A DNA stretch of 64,000 nt from positions 1,860,001-1,924,000 of the forward strand of contig NC_010681.1 in NCBI RefSeq assembly GCF_000020125.1, in the 5' to 3' direction. The first letter of the stretch is position 1. Each line of letters begins with the position of its first letter. Below are positions 52,542-61,217 of this stretch, in pieces. A program made the translations under genes and the position numbers. The stretch is from Paraburkholderia phytofirmans PsJN. GTDB lineage: Bacteria > Pseudomonadota > Gammaproteobacteria > Burkholderiales > Burkholderiaceae. The notes under the pieces are model-generated. The model saw only the letters and a list, made by a program, of their open reading frames with translations. It did not search any database and was not told the origin of the DNA.

Positions 52542-52670
52542 TTACTGAAGGCAGACGCGACTCAACTCCACTGTCCGCCGATACACGTTTTTGTCGAGCC
52601 ACGGAACGAAGGTGTACTCGTCGTAGGCGTGAGTGCCGACAAAAATCCAGTTGTGCAATACGCGAGACAT
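52542..52670 (-). CDS. 42-residue hypothetical protein
   Basis: MSRVLHNWIFVGTHAYDEYT followed by FVPWLDKNVYRRTVELSRVC and a final Leu-Gln. Rich in aromatic and charged residues, with no signal peptide. A textbook GAGGAGG lies five bases before the ATG, the main reason to call it. I do not recognise it. It lies between the response regulator and a small membrane-protein gene, on the same strand as both. Confidence 0.6.
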   Translation of the reverse strand: MSRVLHNWIFVGTHAYDEYTFVPWLDKNVYRRTVELSRVCLQ

Positions 52671-52723
52671 AACCACCTCCTCAAATAAGTACGTCGACGC
52701 GCAAGCGCATTTCTTTCGATACG

Positions 52724-53182
52724 CTATTGCCCGCGCGACGGCTTCTCCCGCGAAGACGCGGCGGCGAATGCGATTACGCACGCAGCCTTGCCGAAGCATT
52801 CGATCGAAGAAAAGATTGCTATCGCGAAGGAATGGATGAATTCCATCGGAAGTGCGGGTGCGATGGCCAATACGCTCGCACCGCAGAGAAAGGCAAAAAT
52901 TCCGCGAGCGAAGCGTGCTTTGGCAACCGCAGCGAGACCCGTGCCGACCACTACGAGCTTCGACACGAGCAGGGCAAGCAGCCCGCCGTGGACTTCGGCT
53001 CCGCCCAACTCTAGTGGCGCTTCAATCAGAGACCACCCGCAGACTACAAGCACGAGCGTTCTGAATACCCGCTCGGATAGCGCATTCACTGTAGTGGCTT
53101 CGGTGTGCATCTCGCGCGGTGCCGATGGGAGCGCATCGCCATGCAGGCTGATCACCGGATTTGCTGCTTCCCTTGTATTCAC
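52724..53182 (-). CDS. Small membrane protein of unknown function
   Basis: About 152 residues from a GTG at 53182 (GGAGGG upstream; ATG 53110 is an alternative). Three to four hydrophobic helices: TLVLVVCGWSLIEAPLELGG, LLALLVSKLVVVGTGLAAVA, GIFAFLCGASVLAIAPALPM and CFGKAACVIAFAAASS. No motif that I recognise. It is divergent from the DsbA-like gene. Confidence 0.65.
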   Translation of the reverse strand: MNTREAANPVISLHGDALPSAPREMHTEATTVNALSERVFRTLVLVVCGWSLIEAPLELGGAEVHGGLLALLVSKLVVVGTGLAAVAKARFARGIFAFLCGASVLAIAPALPMEFIHSFAIAIFSSIECFGKAACVIAFAAASSREKPSRGQ

Positions 53183-53576
53183 GACTCGCCCTCCAGATGA
53201 TGGTGCGCGAGACGGCCGCACTCGCCATGAGATCAAGGTACATGGCCGAGCCGCTGAAAACTATTGTACGAACGGGTGGCATGCCCACTGAAAAAGCGTG
53301 TGGAACTCATACGGCCGTATATGCAATGGGAGAGAAGGTCCGGTCTCGGGCATATCTATACGGGCAGACCGCCCGTGTCAAACCTGCGCACAGCTATCGG
53401 CGAACAGGAAGACCTTGGTTACACGGTGTAAAGAGTGAATTGAGGCTAACGTGGTTCGTGGCGTCGCGATTCGGTTCTATGATCCTTCCACCCAACGCCG
53501 CCCGGTGGCGTATCCCGTGTTCTTCACGATCGGCACAACGGGCCGGCGCAACAGTGGAAATCTAACGGAATTAGCG
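53183..53576. other. Divergent intergenic region, 394 bp
   Basis: Between the small membrane protein (leftward) and the DsbA-like gene (rightward). No frame here has gene-like composition with a ribosome-binding site, and I see no clear promoter or repeat. Confidence 0.45.
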
Positions 53577-54209
53577 ATGAAACTCATATTTGTAGGCGAT
53601 CCAATGTGCTCCTGGTGTTATGGCTTCCACAAGGAGATGACAACGCTCGTGGAGGCGATGCCCGATCTTGAAGTGCAGGTGGTGCTCGGTGGCCTGGCCG
53701 CGGGCTCCACACAGCTTCTGGACGACGCGGGCAAGCAGTTTCGCCTGACGCACTGGGCGCGCGTCGAGCAACTGAGCGGCGCGCAATTCAATCGCGAAGC
53801 GTTGCTTGCAAGGACGAATTTTGTCTATGACACTGAACCGGTTTGCCGCGCGGTAGCGACGGCACGTCTGATCAAGCCTGCGGCTAATCTGCTGACGGTC
53901 TTCGGCGCGTTCCAGCGGGCATTTTATGTCGATGGACTTGATACCACGGACGGCGAGGTTCTCGCGGGCATCGGCGCATCGGCCTTGAAAGCGCAGGGGT
54001 TCGATGTCGACGCCGAGGCGTTTCTCGCTGTCTGGTCCTCGGACGAAGCGATAAAGGCCGCTCGCGCGGACTTCGCGCTGACCCGCCGGTTGGGTGTGTC
54101 GGGCTTCCCATCGTTGTTTGTCGAGCAGAACGGAAAGATCGGGCAGCTCAGCTCGGGCTACGCTACGGCGGCCAGCGTTCAACAGACGCTCATGCGCCTC
54201 GCTGCATAA
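53577..54209 (+). CDS. DsbA-family thioredoxin-fold protein
   Basis: A 210-residue protein with the active site CSWC at residues 11-14 (FVGDPMCSWCYGF) right at the N-terminus and no signal peptide, so it should be cytoplasmic. The cis-Pro loop is in GVSGFPSLFVEQNG. This layout matches the FrnE/DsbA-like group of cytoplasmic oxidoreductases or isomerases. The long helical insertion (about 60-160) is typical. The ribosome-binding site is weak. Confidence 0.85.
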   Translation: MKLIFVGDPMCSWCYGFHKEMTTLVEAMPDLEVQVVLGGLAAGSTQLLDDAGKQFRLTHWARVEQLSGAQFNREALLARTNFVYDTEPVCRAVATARLIKPAANLLTVFGAFQRAFYVDGLDTTDGEVLAGIGASALKAQGFDVDAEAFLAVWSSDEAIKAARADFALTRRLGVSGFPSLFVEQNGKIGQLSSGYATAASVQQTLMRLAA

Positions 54210-54560
54210 TCGAAGCCGCTGAACACAGAGCTTAAGCACGTCGCGCAAGAATGCAGTTGTCCCGATCGACGGGAGCGGCCTTGCGGCGCAGGTTTATGCC
54301 GGGAAGGAATGGGGCCGACGCCAGAAGTTATTGCCAAGGAAAAAGCCCTTTTCCTGAGCGCATATTTTATCCACACCTCAATGGCCATATCATGGCTTCG
54401 AAGCAAATGCGCAGACGCATCGATCGGTGACGAGCGGCCACTGTCGTTGGATGTTTGAACCATCGGCCGTCTGTTCGGGGCGCTTAACGTGTTGTTACCG
54501 GTGCGGCGTGCGGTTCAGCGAGAGTGAAACGTCAGGTTTCGATTCATGAGGAGCGCGGCC
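54210..54560. other. Intergenic, 351 bp
   Basis: Separates the DsbA-like gene from the DUF3331 gene. No gene, strong hairpin or promoter pair that I can support. Confidence 0.45.
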
Positions 54561-54983
54561 ATGCTGGGTAGCCGAATCGACCCGTGGGGGCAGACAATAC
54601 GATTGTTGACATCGGGATTTCGATGCCCCGAGGCGGACGCGGATACAAGACCCGTGCCAAAACGCGGGACATCCAATGGTTTCGAAGCGATGCCGGGTAC
54701 TGGTCACTTACCTCATCTGAAAGTGAGTCTGATTGAGCGGACCACCGCCCTCACTGTGACCATCGCGTGGCGGGACCCGACTAGCTGCTTCTATGGCGCT
54801 CAGGTCTGGCGGATCGCGAACGCCAAGGTGTCAGGGACATGCGTGTTGAGCGGGCAACGGATCAGGCGCGGGGACCGCATTTTTCATCCGCAGCGCTCGA
54901 AGCCCGCGCCGGTCAATGCCCGCGCGATGATCCTCGAATCGGCCCTCAACGCGATCGAACCGTTGCAGAGTGGCCCGATCTAG
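54561..54983 (+). CDS. DUF3331 protein
   Basis: A 140-residue protein. The conserved domain (about residues 55-135) reads LIERTTALTVTIAWRDPTSC, YGAQVWRIANAKVSGTCVLS, GQRIRRGDRIFHPQ and NARAMILESAL, matching DUF3331 of Burkholderia. Function unknown. CVLSG..IRRGD resembles a small RNA- or zinc-binding knuckle, but the Cys pairs needed are not present. Met-54561 has GAGGAG seven bases upstream; Met-54546 is an alternative. Confidence 0.78.
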   Translation: MLGSRIDPWGQTIRLLTSGFRCPEADADTRPVPKRGTSNGFEAMPGTGHLPHLKVSLIERTTALTVTIAWRDPTSCFYGAQVWRIANAKVSGTCVLSGQRIRRGDRIFHPQRSKPAPVNARAMILESALNAIEPLQSGPI

Positions 54984-55320
54984 ACGTTTCCCCGTTCGTC
55001 AGCCGGTTTCCTTCCTGTATTCGCGCCCCCGCTATGGGCCGCGACGTCTCGTCATTACAGGATGCGCCGCGATAGCCGCGTGCTGAGATCACACAAGACT
55101 TGGCCGAAAGAGCATACAGGCTGGATAGGCGCGCGCATCCAAACGTATTAGCCGAGCACGCGAGCGCACGATGCGTTACACCATATCGAACAATGGTGCC
55201 ACGCAGCGTTCGCGCTTACTCTTCATTCGTTTCCCGGCTGCTTGAATTGTCTCGCCAGTGACGATTCGCGGCGCCTGAACACTCTGCTCTACATCTCTAC
55301 ATTGACCAGTGAGGTGCGAG
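54984..55320. other. Intergenic, 337 bp
   Basis: Upstream of the LysR gene. No gene seen. The LysR promoter presumably lies here, but no T-N11-A palindrome stands out. Confidence 0.4.
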
Positions 55321-56343
55321 ATGGACCAGCTTTATATGTTGCGTGCATTCGTTGCCGCCGCACGGTATCAAAGCTTCAGCAAAGCTGCCGAATCGCTGAA
55401 CGTGACCACGGGCTCGGTATCGAAAGCGATCGCCAAGCTCGAAGGGTGCATCCAGACAAGGGTCTTGCTCCGGACGACAAGGTCGGTTTCTTTGACTGAA
55501 GCGGCGCAACCCTACTATCAGAGTTGCTGCCGTTTGCTCGAAGAACTCGACGAAGCGAATCGTCGCATTACGCGCTCGCGTGAAGTCGACAGCGGAAAGC
55601 TGCGGCTGATCGTGCATCCGATGCTGATGAGTGAAACCTTCTCGCGCCTGGTGCGGGGCTATCACGCCATTGCCCCCAACGTGAATCTGATCGTCTCCGT
55701 TCAGGAGGGTGCCGCCAACCTTTACGACGGCCGCTTCGACATGGCGATTCTTCCGCCGCATCTTGTCGAGCAGTCCGCCGTGATTCGCCGCACGTTGTCG
55801 AAATCACAGCGGATCTTCGTTGCCGCGCCCGCTTATCTGGAGCAGTACGGTGTTCCTCTAACCGCCGCCGAGCTGAACCATCACTTTCTTCTGCTGGACA
55901 CGGATTCGCGGAAAAAAGGCGTGGATGTCGTCGATCTGCTCGAGGGCGAAACGCGAGTGAGCGTGTCGCCCATGTCGTCGATGGACGGCAACGAAATTTT
56001 GCTCAGGGCAGCAGCAGTCATTGGGACCGGCATTGCCGCATTGCCGGAAACGATGGTGCGTGAGGATATCGAAGCCGGGCGACTTACGCCTATCTTGCCG
56101 CTGTGCACGACATTCGATAGCAAGGTCGAAATCTGTCTCTTCTACTCGCACCGGGAACTGCTTCCGGCGCGGCTCAGAACATTCGTCGATTATTGCATCC
56201 AGTTTTTCAGATCGTCGGCTCGATACGACGTCAAGGATGCAGCGACCGTTTTGCCGTTGAACGACTATCGGGAAGAGTACAGCTGGCGGCCGGCGGAGGC
56301 TCGATATGCGCGGCCTTCACCGTTCCAATCGGTGGGCCGGTGA
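55321..56343 (+). CDS. LysR-type transcriptional regulator
   Basis: A 340-residue regulator. N-terminal winged helix: MLRAFVAAARYQSFSKAAES then LNVTTGSVSKAIAKLEGCIQ (about 5-48), with the usual LysR linker helix. The substrate-binding domain fills about 90-290. The C-terminal 40 residues are a variable Arg/Tyr-rich extension. GAGG precedes the ATG. Nearby candidate targets are the SDR (convergent), VOC, hydratase and epoxide-hydrolase genes. Confidence 0.9.
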   Translation: MDQLYMLRAFVAAARYQSFSKAAESLNVTTGSVSKAIAKLEGCIQTRVLLRTTRSVSLTEAAQPYYQSCCRLLEELDEANRRITRSREVDSGKLRLIVHPMLMSETFSRLVRGYHAIAPNVNLIVSVQEGAANLYDGRFDMAILPPHLVEQSAVIRRTLSKSQRIFVAAPAYLEQYGVPLTAAELNHHFLLLDTDSRKKGVDVVDLLEGETRVSVSPMSSMDGNEILLRAAAVIGTGIAALPETMVREDIEAGRLTPILPLCTTFDSKVEICLFYSHRELLPARLRTFVDYCIQFFRSSARYDVKDAATVLPLNDYREEYSWRPAEARYARPSPFQSVGR

Positions 56344-56537
56344 CCCGGGCATCGGCGGAATGAAGGTTATTCGGCATTGACTGAACCGGCGCTTGGGTTC
56401 GCGCCCTTGCGGGTTGTTTGGGGCGCGACGATTGGCATGATGTCCCCTTGATCCTGATCGATAGACCGGCCGCCGACTAAAGGCTGGCGGCAGCCGTCCG
56501 GTCGTGTCGGACGGCGACTACCATCGCACGGTCGCGC

Positions 56538-57248
56538 TCAGTGACCAGCACTCTGGCCGCCATCGACGTGCAGGATTTCGCCAGTGACGAACGGGGCGGA
56601 ATCCAGATACAGGATCGCATTCACGACATCGCTCATTTCGCCCATATGACCCATTGGATGCAGCGCGCCGAGCGCCGCGTGCGTTTGCTCCGGGTGCATC
56701 GGCGACTTGATGACGCCCGGTGCGACCGTGTTGGCGCGAATGCCGCGTTTGGCGTATTCGATCGCGAGGGAGCGGGTTGCCGCGTTCAGGCCGCCTTTGG
56801 TGAGCGCGGCGAGCACCGCGGGCACACCGTCGATCGCGTAGTCAGCCAGCGTGGTGCTGATGCTCACAACGTGGCCGCTGGACTGCTTCTCCATTTCAGC
56901 AATGGCGAGCTGCGTGATGTAGAAAAAGCCGTTCAGGTTCACACCCGTGATCGATGCATAGTCTTCGGCGGTATAGAGAGTAAAAGGTTTGGCGACGAAG
57001 ATGCCGGCGTTGTTGACGAGCGTGTCGATCCGGCCAAAGCGAGCCACGGCTTCGCTGATCACGCGGCGGGCGGTGTCGGGGTCGGCAATGTCGCCGGCCA
57101 CCGTCAGGAGGTCGGGATCGTCGGAGGGCTTGATGCTGCGCGCGGTGGCGGCCACGCGATAGTCGAGCTTGCGGAACGCCTTGACGACTTCTGCGCCGAT
57201 GCCTTGCGACGCGCCGGTAACGACAACGACTTTCTGTGACGTACTCAT
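56538..57248 (-). CDS. SDR-family protein lacking the canonical catalytic Tyr
   Basis: A 236-residue short-chain dehydrogenase/reductase fold: VVVTGASQGIGAEVVKAF (NAD(P) site), LVNNAGIF, NLNGFFYITQ, then VVSISTTLADYAIDGVPAVL and AALTKGGLNAATRSLAIEYA. In the YxxxK motif the Lys is present (ALTKGG) but the position four before it is Ala. A normal SDR needs that Tyr, so activity may be altered. C-terminal PFVTGEILHVDGGQSAGH is typical. GGAGG precedes the ATG. Confidence 0.88.
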   Translation of the reverse strand: MSTSQKVVVVTGASQGIGAEVVKAFRKLDYRVAATARSIKPSDDPDLLTVAGDIADPDTARRVISEAVARFGRIDTLVNNAGIFVAKPFTLYTAEDYASITGVNLNGFFYITQLAIAEMEKQSSGHVVSISTTLADYAIDGVPAVLAALTKGGLNAATRSLAIEYAKRGIRANTVAPGVIKSPMHPEQTHAALGALHPMGHMGEMSDVVNAILYLDSAPFVTGEILHVDGGQSAGH

Positions 57249-57687
57249 GGAGAACCTCCGAATCGATTGAGTGGACGCTGTTATTGATCGTATCCACGGC
57301 TGCGATAAGAGGCTAATTTAGGCGCTTTGGCCCCGCGTTCGAATACCCTCCGGCGACAAACAGACTTGCGTGCGTGGAACAAGTCAGGTGCGACACACGC
57401 GGCGAGTTCTTCAGCGATGTCGCGCCGAAGAATGTTTAGCCACAAGGAATTCATTGACGCCCCGGTACTCGTGAGAATTGTTCACTATTGATTTTCCTCC
57501 TTGAAGCTTTCTGAAAGGGGGGCTTTACTGGAGACTTCTCGCGCGTTCATCTGCCTCCTGGTAAGCCATCAGATACAACAATCCGGTCAGGCCGCACAAG
57601 GAGTCCGGCATTCCAGATCAGCTGGCCGAGTCGCGGAGATAAAACGTATCAGTCACCCTTGAATCACCGAAACACAAGGAGCTTGAC
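57249..57687. promoter_or_regulatory. Divergent region between SDR and VOC genes, 439 bp
   Basis: Must hold promoters for both genes. A pyrimidine/purine-skewed stretch lies near 57490-57535. No gene, and no operator I can define. Confidence 0.4.
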
Positions 57688-58362
57688 ATGAGCAATGCAC
57701 AAACACCCAACGAGGCCAGGACGGCTGCAGGTACAGCGCAGACGGTCGACATGAAGCTCGAGACAGTTGTCATCCCGGTTTCCGACGTCGATCGCGCCAA
57801 GCAGTTCTACGCCAGGTTAGGTTGGCGGCTCGACGTCGATATCGCGAAAGATGATTCGTTTCGGGTTGTCCATTTCACGCCTCCGGGCTCGCAATGCTCG
57901 ATCCTGTTCGGCAACGGCGTCACGACACAAGAGCCGGGATCGGTACAGGAACTTCTTCTCATTGTGTCCGACATAACCAGGGCGCACGCTGAGCTTGTCG
58001 AGCGCGGCATCGAGGTGAGCGAAGTTTTTCATGATGCCGGCGGCCTTTTCCATCGCGCGGGCAAGGAGGGACGCGTGAGCGGCCCTCAACCGGAGCGGAA
58101 GAGCTATGGTTCATTCGCTTCGTTCAGCGATCCTGACGGAAATGGCTGGGTCTTCCAGGAGGTGACCACCCGACTGCCCGGAAGAGTGGACGCGCACGCC
58201 ACGACATTCACTTCGGCAGTGGAACTCGCAGGGGCGCTGCGACGCGCCGCGTCCGCGCACGGCGAATATGAAAAACTCTCAGGACAGCATGACGAAAACT
58301 GGCCGGACTGGTATGCCAGCCATATCGTTGCAGAGCAGGCCGGCACGCAACCGCCGAAATGA
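57688..58362 (+). CDS. Glyoxalase/VOC-superfamily protein
   Basis: A 224-residue protein. The VOC domain (about 22-165) begins MKLETVVIPVSDVDRAKQFY then ARLGWRLDVD, and ends FSDPDGNGWVFQEVTTRLPG, where the metal-ligand Glu is expected. The tail (about 170-224) contains EKLSGQHDENWPDWYASHIV, a segment often found fused to such VOC domains in Burkholderia. The reaction is unknown. AGGAG precedes the ATG. Confidence 0.87.
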   Translation: MSNAQTPNEARTAAGTAQTVDMKLETVVIPVSDVDRAKQFYARLGWRLDVDIAKDDSFRVVHFTPPGSQCSILFGNGVTTQEPGSVQELLLIVSDITRAHAELVERGIEVSEVFHDAGGLFHRAGKEGRVSGPQPERKSYGSFASFSDPDGNGWVFQEVTTRLPGRVDAHATTFTSAVELAGALRRAASAHGEYEKLSGQHDENWPDWYASHIVAEQAGTQPPK

Positions 58363-58404
58363 GCCCGCGCAGCTGATCGCCTGGTCAGCTACGAGCGGGT
58401 GGAA

Positions 58405-59289
58405 TTAGTTGTCCGGCTGATTGACCTGGCCGGTGTACTGGTCGAGATGAATTTCCACGTCGGGATTTTTCTGCAGTCCGAGTTCCATCAGCCGTTTGAT
58501 GTCCCTTTGTGCCGCTGGACGTTGTACGGAGGTAATGAATGCGTCCCACTGTGGCCCGACTTCGCTATCGGGAGGGAGAGTGGCAATGTTGACGAAGTGC
58601 TTGATCTCCCCGATGGTTTGCTTGTCGAAGGATGCAATGCGGCGAGCGAGGGTATCGACAAACCCGTCCAGTTCGGCATCCGGAAAGGCGCGGTTGACAT
58701 AGCCGTAGCGTTCGGCAAGCTCGCCGTTGATATCGTTGCCGCTCAGCAGAATTTCCAGCGCGCGGCCTCGTCCCATCAGACGGGGAAGACGGGACATCGG
58801 TCCGCCCCCGGGAACGAATCCGGCACCCACTTCGAATTGGGAGAGCACGGCTTTTTCACGGCTGGCGAAGCGCATGTCGGACGCAAGGGACAACTCGCTG
58901 CCAACGCCTGTAGCGCGGCCCCGGATCGACACGATCGACACCACGGAAGAGCGGCTCAGGCGAGCGAGCATATCGGGTAGCGGCGCCATGCCTGTCGGAC
59001 CGGGCGGCATGCGCGTCGTGACTTCGAGGGGCGGTACGAAGTCATAGTGAGTCAGAAAAAAACCGGGTACTGCGCTATCGAACACCACGACCTTCAGTTC
59101 GGGATCGTTCTCGATCTGGCTGATTACGCTGTTCAGTTGCGGTATGGATTCCGGACCAAAGATATTGAAGGGCGGATGGTCGATGGTGACGCGCCAGTAT
59201 GCCGGCGTCACGTGCTTGATCCTGAACTCCTGCTGCGCGCCGGCTTCCGGTTGCGCACTTTGAGCCACCAGCGGTTGGGTCGGTTTCAT
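58405..59289 (-). CDS. Enoyl-CoA hydratase/isomerase-family protein
   Basis: A 294-residue crotonase-fold protein: YWRVTIDHPPFNIFGPESIP, VVVFDSAVPGFFLTHYDF, SIVSIRGRATGVGSELSLAS, DMRFASREKAVLSQFEVGAG and FVPGGGPMSRLPRLMGRGRA. One oxyanion-hole element (GRATGVGSEL) is clear. The catalytic Glu pattern is close to isomerase-type members. The substrate is unknown. AAGGAA precedes the ATG. It is divergent from the epoxide hydrolase. Confidence 0.85.
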   Translation of the reverse strand: MKPTQPLVAQSAQPEAGAQQEFRIKHVTPAYWRVTIDHPPFNIFGPESIPQLNSVISQIENDPELKVVVFDSAVPGFFLTHYDFVPPLEVTTRMPPGPTGMAPLPDMLARLSRSSVVSIVSIRGRATGVGSELSLASDMRFASREKAVLSQFEVGAGFVPGGGPMSRLPRLMGRGRALEILLSGNDINGELAERYGYVNRAFPDAELDGFVDTLARRIASFDKQTIGEIKHFVNIATLPPDSEVGPQWDAFITSVQRPAAQRDIKRLMELGLQKNPDVEIHLDQYTGQVNQPDN

Positions 59290-59754
59290 GTTGGCTTCCT
59301 TTTTTTGATGCTGAGGAAATTCGCGGAAGAAGGAATGCACGGGACATCCGGTCCACAGGAATTAGTGTAGGCATCCGTTCGGCAGATACCAATGAACATG
59401 ACTGTACCGGTCAATCAAGAATTGGCGAATATATTGAGCGATGCGAAGTAATACGGGATTGTTCAATCCATACCGCGATGGCTAAAAACGCGAACACGCG
59501 TATTTGTTCGCGGCCGACACAACTGTTGTTCTGAGCTGGCCGTTTACCCGGATGGCTTGCTTCCACACAATCGCTACAACTACTGCGAACTGCGGTTTGC
59601 AGTCGGTCGAAGCGATAACGATGTGAGGCTTGCCAACTGGCTGCCTCTACAGGCGGCTCAATTGGACAATCGTGAAGGCGCTTGCCCAGAATATTGCGGT
59701 TCTGCCGCACTCATCGCTCCGCCTCATTGGACTCTTTGCCAAACAGGAGCTTGT
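59290..59754. promoter_or_regulatory. Divergent region between hydratase-like and epoxide hydrolase genes, 465 bp
   Basis: Contains the promoters of both genes. No gene with a plausible ribosome-binding site. The segment 59380-59480 is relatively A+T-rich. Confidence 0.4.
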
Positions 59755-61080
59755 ATGGCTGACAATATTCTTCCCCAGACCCCGTCGCGCCGCCGGTTTA
59801 TCGGTGTGGCTGCGGCGGCCGCTGTTGCGGGCTCGTTGAGTCGACTCGCTTTCGCGGAAACGAATCAAACTATCACTGAAGTCACGAAGTCGAGTGGCGG
59901 CGACAAGACCGCTATTCGCCCGCTTCGTGTTCACGCGCCGGAATCGCAACTCATCGAATTGAAGCGGCGTATCAAGGCGACCAGGTGGCCCGACCGCGAG
60001 ACGGTGTCCGATGCGTCACAAGGCGTGCAGCTCGCGACAATGCAGAAGCTCGCGCGTTATTGGGCGGGCGGCTATGACTGGCGCAAAGTCGAAGCGAGGC
60101 TCAACGCGTTGCCGCAATTCGTCACCGAGATCGACGGAGTGGACATTCATTTCATCCACGTTCGTTCAAAAGATGCCAATGCGTTGCCAGTCATCGTTAC
60201 GCACGGGTGGCCCGGTTCGATCATCGAGCAGTTGAAGATCATCGGCCCGCTGACCAATCCGACCGCCCACGGCGGCACGGCATCGGACGCATTCGATGTG
60301 GTGATTCCATCGCTCCCGGGTTATGGGTTCTCAGGAAAGCCGACGGTGACCGGCTGGGATCCTGTTCGCATTGCACGCGCCTGGGTCGTACTGATGAAGC
60401 GGCTCGGCTACACGCGATATGTGGCGCAAGGCGGCGATTGGGGGAATGCCGTCACGGAGCAGATGGCTCTGCTGGCACCGCCGGAACTGCTCGGCATTCA
60501 CACCAACATGCCGGCAACCGTGCCGGACGACATTGCACAGGCGCTCAAGCTCGGAGAGCCGGCGCCGGCAGGTCTCTCGCCCGACGAAAAGCACGCGTTC
60601 GATCAGCTCGACTATTTCTACAAGCACGGCCTCGGCTACGCATTGGAGATGGCGAATCGCCCGCAGACGTTGTACGGCATCGAGGATTCGCCGGTCGGCC
60701 TCGCGGCGTGGATGCTCGACCACGACTCAGCCAGCCAGGCGCTTATCGCACGTGTGTTCGACGGTCAGCCGGAGGGACTTACGCGAGACGACGTGCTCGA
60801 CAACGTAACGCTCTATTGGCTCACGAACACGGCGATTTCGTCGGGCCGGTTGTATTGGGAGAACAAGCTCAACTTCTTTGCTCCGAAGCATGTTGCCATC
60901 CCCGTTGCCGTCAGCGTCTTTCCAGATGAAATCTACGCTGCCCCGCAAAGCTGGACCGCGAAGGCGTATCCGAAGCTGATTCACTACAATCGCCTTCCCA
61001 AAGGCGGACATTTTGCGGCCTGGGAGCAGCCGCAAGTTTTCTCGGAAGAAGTTCGCGTGAGCTTCCGGTCGCTGCGGTGA
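59755..61080 (+). CDS. Tat-exported epoxide hydrolase
   Basis: A 441-residue protein with a twin-arginine signal (SRRRFIGVAAAAAVAGSLSR, then LAFA). The EHN domain follows (RPLRVHAPESQLIELKRRIK, TRWPDRE) and then an alpha/beta hydrolase: HGWPGS oxyanion motif (His150), nucleophile Asp228 in GGDWGNAV and catalytic His419 in KGGHFAAWEQP. EHN-domain enzymes open epoxides to diols. Export is unusual but common among Burkholderia members with this signal. GGAG precedes the ATG. Confidence 0.9.
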   Translation: MADNILPQTPSRRRFIGVAAAAAVAGSLSRLAFAETNQTITEVTKSSGGDKTAIRPLRVHAPESQLIELKRRIKATRWPDRETVSDASQGVQLATMQKLARYWAGGYDWRKVEARLNALPQFVTEIDGVDIHFIHVRSKDANALPVIVTHGWPGSIIEQLKIIGPLTNPTAHGGTASDAFDVVIPSLPGYGFSGKPTVTGWDPVRIARAWVVLMKRLGYTRYVAQGGDWGNAVTEQMALLAPPELLGIHTNMPATVPDDIAQALKLGEPAPAGLSPDEKHAFDQLDYFYKHGLGYALEMANRPQTLYGIEDSPVGLAAWMLDHDSASQALIARVFDGQPEGLTRDDVLDNVTLYWLTNTAISSGRLYWENKLNFFAPKHVAIPVAVSVFPDEIYAAPQSWTAKAYPKLIHYNRLPKGGHFAAWEQPQVFSEEVRVSFRSLR

Positions 61081-61217
61081 ACGCAAAAGTGTAGGTCACG
61101 TCGGAACGGCTGGCGGGTCGTAAAGGTGCCTGTTCGCTGACCTCCTGGTTGAGGGAGGGCAGCGACAGAAAGGCCAGCCTCATACGCACATCTCGTCGCA
61201 CACAGCAGAACACGGGT

